A stretch of 64,000 bases of DNA. Origin: Seiridium cupressi. Its lineage: Eukaryota; Ascomycota; Sordariomycetes; Amphisphaeriales; Sporocadaceae. Of this stretch, positions 57,876 through 64,000 are shown piece by piece (the stretch's first letter is position 1; the number at the start of each line of letters is the position of its first letter). The notes beneath the pieces were generated by a model, which searched no databases, had not been told where the DNA came from, and worked only from the letters and a program-made list of their open reading frames with translations. Where the stretch lies: contig JARVKI010000059.1 in assembly GCA_036674765.1 (NCBI GenBank), positions 124,001-188,000 of the forward strand, read 5' to 3'. Both the position numbers and the translations under genes were made by a program.

Positions 57876-58520
57876 AAAGAATTTTTTTTTTGTTTGTCAA
57901 GTAGTTCCGAGCCAATTTAGTTGCCAAAACACCGCGGGTTTTTAAACCCATTTATAAAAAAGTTAATATAATGTTGTGCCAGGTTTAACATTGTTTGCCC
58001 TACCCATTATAACCGGACTTACCAGCCTATTTATTTGAGATTATGTCATGCCCTTTAAATACAACCACTGGTAGTAAAAATTTATTGCTATAGAAAACAA
58101 GACCATAATCAGAACTTACGTCTAAATGTTATAAGGCCGATTAGGATACGAGGTAACCCGCTATTGATTGGGAAAACATTATTCCCGCGCTTTAAGCTAA
58201 CTATATAATCACAAGGATAATCCTCGAAAGGTGCTGTGTTGCTGGCAATGATACCAATAAAGACTGATATTATACGACATCAAAACTTGCACATGTATAT
58301 AAAACCCGATGCCTAACGTGGTTGCAAACAACGCGAGAAGGCTAGCATGTTAAGGTCTCATGTCTTCCAAATTATTATTAAATGGCAATACAAGTTCTCA
58401 AAAGAAATAAGCCTTAAGTAGCAAAAGATGATCAGAACCATTGTTATTTAGACGTAAAAGGGCATGTTGACTATTTGCGCTACGACCTGTATATAAAGTC
58501 ACTCTTTCTCCGGTTTCTCG
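57840..58520. repeat. AT-rich island, probable RIP-degraded repeat
   Basis: About 680 bases have high A+T, many TA steps and no open frame (for example ttataaaaaagttaatataatg). This fits an old retroelement degraded by repeat-induced point mutation. The element type cannot be recovered. Confidence 0.5.
57843..57901. repeat. A30 tract followed by T10
   Basis: A pure A30 run (57843-57872) is followed after TGGAAAGAA-type spacer bases by T10 (57892-57901). It marks the left edge of the AT-rich island and may be the tail of an old poly(A)-ended insertion. Confidence 0.75.
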
Positions 58521-58994
58521 AGTCCGACTAATATTCATGAACGCCGTACTTACGAGTATCTACATTGATTGGCATGCATCGGAAGGTCTCGCTCTCCGGC
58601 TGATCGAGCGCAGAGATGAGATCCAAGAGACAGTGTGCTTGGATGAGATGAATCAGACGCGCAACAAATGAGAGTCATACGCTAGCTCGAAACATGCTGA
58701 GCAAGAAGATTTTAATATCTAAATAAGAAAGAGTGGAAACGAACACGGCGTATAAACAAGAAATCAAGCAGGAAAACACTACAGCCATGGCTTTGCGGGC
58801 AAACTTCTAGATATCACTATGCTACACTAGTTAGCAGCGCAATAGTTGCACTGATCTCTTAATCCTTAATAGCCTTGTAGTCTTTTAAACATTGCATGCC
58901 TCCTTCTTGGCGCTAACACATCTTGAAGTAAGCCAGTCTGCTGCACAGGAATTGCTGCCGAGTGATCTTCGAGTAAAGTCCGGGATACCGTGTC

Positions 58995-59900
58995 TCATAC
59001 GCCAGTCTGCAAGGCGTCACATCGCAATCGACTTGGCCTGATGACGCGTTTTTGGTAAGTGACCGGTGCATTTTCACCTTCCCGATCTCTGTTAGATTCA
59101 GCCAGTATCCGCTGGCGGGCTTGGACGATTTCGATGAATCTGTTGGCTTCCCAGACCTGTCTGTCAAGTCGCTCTAGTGCCAACCTAAAGAGAAACAAAC
59201 CCTCAACTTGCCAGGGCTCATAGAACCTCTCCAAGTGTGTATCACAATCTGCGTCTACAGAATCCATCTTAACAGCTTTCCCCGCTGGTTCTAAATGCTG
59301 CTCTGTAATGTGATCTTGAAATTGTTGTAGATCCTGGACTGAGCGTGTAGAGGTGCTGGACTGATGTCTCTCGCTCTCAGTTGCGTCCAAATTGCCAGTC
59401 TGGAGTTCAAGATCGTCAGCTAGGTCTTTGTCTTGATCTTCGTCCACGGACTCCTCCCAAAATCGGTCCAGGATGGTGTTTGTGGTGTCATTAATGGCGC
59501 TGTTGGAAATATGTAGCTGATAGGCGGAGGAACCGTACTGCGTTTCTTCTATGTCGTTATCACTGCCGCTGCCATCGACGTCGTCGTTGTCATCACGAGT
59601 AGGAGAATCCCGGTCGCTGATACTGTTATCGTGGGTTGACTGCCTGTGGGTATACGCCGAGGGTCCTCGCTCCTGTGCTACCATATGTTTGAGTTGTGCT
59701 TCCGTCACACCCAGGTAGGCGAGGTGACTGTCTTTCACAAGTTCCCATAGAGGTCTGGTCACTTCACCTCCTGACCTGAATCGTTCCGTGTTATGTACGA
59801 GCTTAGCCTTATAGTCATATATCTCGTCGCATCGTTTCAGTGACAAGTTGAGAGCGAGTCTTTGGTTGAGGCTTTGACTTTGCTGATCGACTCCCGCCAT
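58995..59900 (-). CDS. Orphan acidic protein of unknown function
   Basis: Single exon, 301 aa, with no recognised domain. Residues 1-75 are moderately conserved-looking and helical (LNQRLALNLSLKRCDEIYDYK, LWELVKDSHLAYLGVTEAQL). The middle is acidic, Ser/Asp-rich and disordered (TRDDNDDVDGSGSDND). The C-terminal third is helical again (WQVEGLFLFRLALERLDRQVWEANRFIEIVQARQRILAE) and may form a coiled coil. The helical ends suggest a protein-protein interaction role, but I do not invent one. It sits between AT-rich blocks and is likely lineage-specific. An intron near the 3' end cannot be excluded, because another frame stays open to 58913. Confidence 0.55.
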   Translation of the reverse strand: MAGVDQQSQSLNQRLALNLSLKRCDEIYDYKAKLVHNTERFRSGGEVTRPLWELVKDSHLAYLGVTEAQLKHMVAQERGPSAYTHRQSTHDNSISDRDSPTRDDNDDVDGSGSDNDIEETQYGSSAYQLHISNSAINDTTNTILDRFWEESVDEDQDKDLADDLELQTGNLDATESERHQSSTSTRSVQDLQQFQDHITEQHLEPAGKAVKMDSVDADCDTHLERFYEPWQVEGLFLFRLALERLDRQVWEANRFIEIVQARQRILAESNRDREGENAPVTYQKRVIRPSRLRCDALQTGV

Positions 59901-61739
59901 GCTGGAATATTTTCGTGCGAGAAGAAGGCCGCAAGGCCTATTTCAGACGACGTCGCGCTCGATATTAGAGGAGGTATGTAAATGAATTACAGTACACAAC
60001 TCTGATGGAGTTGACGCACTGGAAATAGTTTAGGCTGGTGATTGTTTTTTCTAGTGAGTGGATGCAATAGATCACAGAGAGATTGAGGTTGCTTTCTTAT
60101 TAAGTGAGATCTCGCAGCGGAGATAACTGTCTAGGTTAGTGTAGTTGAGAAGATCATGGTATGGTTGATTGAGGTCTTACTGCGCACAGATGTAGCAAAT
60201 GCCCTCACGTGGCAAGAGAAAGAATTTTCTTACCATGCTAATTCGTATGAAGCACTGTTCGTGAATTAGAACTCCTTAAGACCTCGATATTGTACGAAAG
60301 GCCGAGTCGTGTATATTGTTAACAGACTGATATACCAGAATTGTTGATCATTCAACTCATATTTATATAACCTGCTTATAATCTCTGAACTCCGGTCGTT
60401 AGGGTAGGACGTGCACCCTAGACATATGCTCGGAACTGTGTTTATTGGTGATGAATTTATGAAGCATGTTCTTTAATAGTATTGTGATAGTGACGATATT
60501 TAGGAAGTTTTCTTCGTGAACGTCAGGTAATTGAAATTGACGGATCGCGGTCATACCGGACCTCGAAGTAAACACGCTCACTTATTCAGGTGGAAGATGT
60601 GTAATTCCCTCTAGCTTTAGAGCTGATTGGCGCATTGTAGCACCTCTGATGACGGGAGCAACCTAAATTTACCATCACGAAGCAACCCAGCAAGCCCCCC
60701 GCGAGAAAACATGAACAACCCACGCGCCCGTTGCACTGACACTTCGAAATAACTATTTTATCTCACCGGGTTCTAGTGTCCTCAATACCCGCAGGGAGTT
60801 GAAGCCAATGTTACAAAGCTTTCTCCACGACTAGCACTAGAAGATGGCGGGGCATTCGTCGCGGGCGGATCGCCTAGGCCCACTGAGGAGGATTTATCAT
60901 TCCCGCATCTGCACACAGACCTAAAGGCCTGAAGCATGACTAATGTACGTCTTTTCTGGCACGAGACAATGGATCAATCCGTCGTAAACCCAACCGGCCC
61001 ATAAAACCGATGCCTCATGTCTGAGTTTTGGGTGAGTGAGTCTCAGACATCCAAGACTGTACTAGGTGATGGCAAGTGGCACCGACGCCGCCTCTATCGT
61101 GCGGACAGCCCCTAGCAAAACCTATGCTGTGCATGTATGTAAGGCATGGCATATAGGTCCAACCTGACAGGGATGTTCGCTTGGAAAGTTACAGTCACAT
61201 CAAATACGCGAGGCATGGCTATGATTGTCTTGACGATCCAGTCAATGCCTGGGAAGGCCTAGCTTTGGGGCTCTCGGCGGTTCAACGATCGTGCTCCGTC
61301 TAGTTCACACTAGACTACAATGTACATGTAGTGACCGAATGAACCTCTGGGGACTTTGCGTGCACTGTATGGCCTTGGCTCGGCGGGTCGAACTTGGAAC
61401 TTGACGTCGCCCAACTGCGACTGCAAGTGAATCAGGGCCCATGGCTACTCCCAGCAGGTGGAGCGACGTCACTCCCAGCAGTTGGCAGCACAGTCCAGCA
61501 GAAGCACAGTCCAGTCAAGCCCCTTGCCAAGACGAAACAGGCTGGCGCAACCTGATGGAGGGAAAGCCAGAGGCCTCATCACGAACCACGATCGCCTTTC
61601 AGAACGGCTTTCCTGTTTGACTTGAATTTTCCCTTCCATGTTCTGGATTATTTGGGCGACTTATCCGTGACATCTCTAGCATACATTTCAATCATCATTC
61701 CGACCACCAGACGCCGAAAATCACCCCTGCGCTCCAAAG
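59901..61739. other. Intergenic region and PLC promoter
   Basis: About 1.8 kb without a supportable gene. It holds the promoters of the orphan gene (-) and the phospholipase gene (+). A short repeat of CAGTCCAGCAGAAGCACAGT type and CTCCCAGCAG copies lie near 61445-61520. CT-rich leader sequence precedes the PLC start. Confidence 0.45.
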
Positions 61740-63844
61740 ATGGCTGACGCTGCTGCCCCTCAAATTGGCGCTTCGGTAAACCAAGCTGGCGGCGGTCAAC
61801 CTGGCACAGAGCAGCGCAGTGTCCAGCAAGTCAATGCCTCCCTCCTGGCATACCTTCAGCAGATTTTCGGCAGACATGCAGGCACGCAAAAGACGTGGAC
61901 AAAGGATCAGGTTATTGCATTCCTGCATCATGTCCAGGCAGATAGGGTGACCGACCCTTCTGGCGATATCGCGACGAAGGAGGTGCGTTTGGCCAGGCTG
62001 TGGCCTGCTGCAAGCTCCTGCATTCATGGGTCATCGTGCTAATCGATTTACAGGAGCTGGATCTCGATGGGTTTCTGCACTACATGACCTCGCCTGCAGC
62101 AAACGCTTTGGCACCGCCCTTGAGCGACGACTTGTCTTGGCCCTTGAGTAGCTACTTCATCAGTTCAAGCCACAATACGTATTTGACGGGCAACCAACTC
62201 TACAGCAACTCTAGCACTGACGCGTACAAGAACGTTCTGCGGCGGGGTTGTCGCTGCATCGAGATTGATGTGTGGGATGGGGACGATTCTGACTCTGATT
62301 CCTCCGAGGACGAGAGCAGTGACGAGGAGTATGCGCAGAAGGCGGCAATCAAGAAGGAGAGTCGCAAGCAGCAACTAGCCAAGAAAATACCCGGGTCAAT
62401 TACCCGTCGTCTTGAGAATACATCCCTGGGAAGAAAGCTCGAGGGATACACCAACGACAAGCAGGCAGGAGTAACAGGAAGCACTGCAGTAGACAAAAGT
62501 GTGCCTCAGACCGGGCCAACGCAACCGGACGCGGGCCTGCAGAAGAAATCATCAGGCCCGCAGGCTGTGGCTGTAGAACCCCGAGTTCTTCACGGCTATA
62601 CACTCACCAAAGAGGTCTCCTTTCGCTCGGTCTGCGAGGCTATCAAGGAGAACGCCTTTGTAGTGTCTGATCTACCTCTCATTGTCAGTTTGGAAGTCCA
62701 CTGCTCCGCCGCGCAACAAGAAGCCATGGTCAGCATCATGAGCCAAGTCTGGGCTGGATTACTATTGCCGCCCCCACCATCGAATGCAAAGATCCTGCCA
62801 TCTCCAAGCGATTTGAGCGGGAAGATTCTGGTCAAGGTCAAATACGCCCCGCCTGGCCACGGGGGTGCTACCACAACAAGTGACCAAGATCGCCTGCCTC
62901 CGGAGGCGCAGTCAGGTAATAGTAAAGCGGCGGCAAAGACAAAAGAGACGAAGCCCTCCAAGGTCATCCAGGCTCTCAGCCAGCTCGGCATATACACTCG
63001 TGGTGTTTCGTTCAAGTCGTTAAGTCAGCCGGAGGCTGAGATGCCCTCCCATATCTTTTCCCTGTCCGAGAACGGCGTCATGGAGGTCCACGAGAAACAA
63101 GCGCCCGATTTGTTTAAGCACAATCAGAATTACATCATGCGGACGTATCCTTCCGGAATGCGCATAGGCTCGTCAAACCTCGACCCTCCCGTCTTTTGGC
63201 GTAAGGGCATTCAGATCGTGGCACTGAACTGGCAGAAGTGGGACGAGGGCATGATGATCAACGAAGGCATGTTTGCAGGCACAGGAGGATACGTGCTGAA
63301 GCCTGAGGGATACCGCGGTAAGAAGCCGCTCGCGACAAGTGATGAGAAGCCCTTGACCACCACAACAGGCGACGTCGTGACTACCGCCTCCTCATCTCCG
63401 ATACTGAGCCAGACCTTGGATCTCCACATTACCGTGCTGGCAGCGCAGAATCTACCTCTCCCAGAAGAAGATGACAACCCCTCCAAATTCAAGCCGTACC
63501 TGAAAATTGAGATTCATACCGAGCCGCATCACACCCACCAACTCCAGTCAGGCAGGGCGAGTGAGGGCGAATACAAAGCCAAGACCAAGAGCATGAAAGG
63601 AATTGACCCAGACTTCAAGGGTGAAATCCTTGAATTCAAGGCAGTCGAGGGTGTCACCCCAGACCTTGCCTTTGTTCGATTCTTGATCAAGGATGATGAA
63701 TTCGGAAAAGACGACCTGGCAGCATGGGCGTGCATTCGACTTGATAGATTGAGGAGCGGATATAGGTTCATTAAGTTCATGAACAATCGGGGTATGGCAA
63801 GCGAGGGCGTCGTCCTGGTCAAGATCGAGAAGAAATTCTCCTAG
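61740..63844 (+). CDS. Phosphoinositide-specific phospholipase C (delta-like)
   Basis: Two exons, 61740-61982 and 62054-63844 (677 aa). An N-terminal EF-hand-like helical region (about residues 25-95) precedes the X domain. The X domain has YFISSSHNTYLTGNQL with the first catalytic His (His121), RRGCRCIEIDVWDG, HGYTLTKEVSFR with the second (His261) and VSLEVHC. Between them lies an acidic/basic insertion of about 110 residues (DSDSDSSEDESSDEEY then Lys/Arg-rich). The Y domain follows (NQNYIMRTYPSGMRIGSSNLDP, GIQIVALNWQKWDEGM), and a C2 domain closes the protein (LDLHITVLAAQNLPLP ... YLKIEIH). No PH domain is seen, as in many fungal PLC-delta proteins. It hydrolyses PtdIns(4,5)P2 to DAG and IP3 in Ca2+ signalling. 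Both X-domain histidines and the metal-site acids are present, so it should be active. Confidence 0.94.
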
Positions 63845-64000
63845 CTCTGATGGCAGCAGGAGGATCGCTGATCAGTTAACAATGTGATTAGATTAGACAC
63901 ACAAGAAGCGTATAAGCCCACTGGTGACTCTATTATGATCATCATAAGGTAGTGCAGAGTTTATACTGACCATATAACCAAGAGTTTCTACTCTCTGAGC
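63845..64000. other. 3' flank of the PLC gene
   Basis: The last 156 bases follow the PLC stop. No gene is visible. The region is expected to contain the 3' UTR; no poly(A) signal can be fixed. Confidence 0.4.

Larger units (their letters stand above)
57071..58994. other. Gene-poor, AT-rich interval
   Basis: About 1.9 kb. It begins with the promoter of the small-secreted-protein gene. Two copies of the palindrome CTACATGTAG lie at 57692-57701 and 57715-57724. After 57840 the DNA becomes AT-rich. I see no gene. Confidence 0.45.

Noticed and set aside
1..64000. CRISPR array, rRNA or intact transposon
   Set aside because: No regularly spaced repeats, no rRNA-like conserved stretches, and no transposase or reverse transcriptase reading frame were seen.

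Overview
The window is a piece of nuclear chromosome from a filamentous ascomycete (Pezizomycotina, most likely a Sordariomycete, probably plant-associated). The evidence is short GT-AG introns of about 50-150 nt with CTRAC-type branch sites, a velvet regulator, fungal forms of CorA, Dug2, PIG-T/Gpi16, Tim17, Luc7 and PI-PLC, a secreted class II-like peroxidase, a GH131 glucanase with a CBM1, small secreted proteins, and AT-rich gene-free patches that look like RIP-degraded repeats. I cannot name the species.

Layout: 1-3.5 kb holds a VosA-type velvet regulator behind a long leader. 3.5-8.9 kb is gene-poor with an AT-rich scar. 8.9-14.3 kb holds a CDF metal transporter, an anchored SGNH hydrolase and a degenerate KptA/Tpt1-like protein. 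14.3-17.5 kb is empty except for a T19A31 homopolymer palindrome. 17.5-24.1 kb holds a Gfo/Idh/MocA oxidoreductase, a broken MFS transporter relic and an eight-exon CorA-like channel. 24.5-37.9 kb is a mostly conserved block: PIG-T, Luc7, an RGG-rich protein, a nucleoside 2-deoxyribosyltransferase-like protein, a cryptic three-exon secreted protein, an HTH-like protein and an SDR. 39.3-40.4 kb is a heme peroxidase. 43-53.9 kb carries a DUF885 metallopeptidase-like protein, a threonine-type asparaginase, Tim17 and Dug2. 54.8-57.1 kb carries the GH131-CBM1 enzyme and a convergent small secreted protein. 57.1-61.7 kb is AT-rich with one orphan gene, and 61.7-63.8 kb is a PI-PLC.

The most unusual signal is a family of near-identical introns. 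Three unrelated genes (oxidoreductase, asparaginase, small secreted protein) each carry one intron of 155-157 nt. The three introns align end to end at roughly 80% identity by hand, and the similarity stops exactly at the splice sites. They share the 5' splice site GTAAGCAA, a CTGAC branch site 15 nt from the 3' end, a tandem-AG 3' end and a partly conserved internal inverted repeat. This is the signature of introner-like elements, mobile sequences that create new spliceosomal introns, caught here three times in 64 kb. Recognising them also restores the correct C-terminus or reading frame of each host gene.

Other points of interest are a likely alternative last exon in the GH131 gene (polybasic tail versus CBM1), a KptA-family protein that has lost most catalytic positions, and an eight-cysteine secreted protein visible only after joining three short exons. 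There is no biosynthetic gene cluster, tRNA, rRNA or CRISPR array that I can support. All splice sites were placed by eye from reading frame, splice consensus and family conservation, without transcript data.
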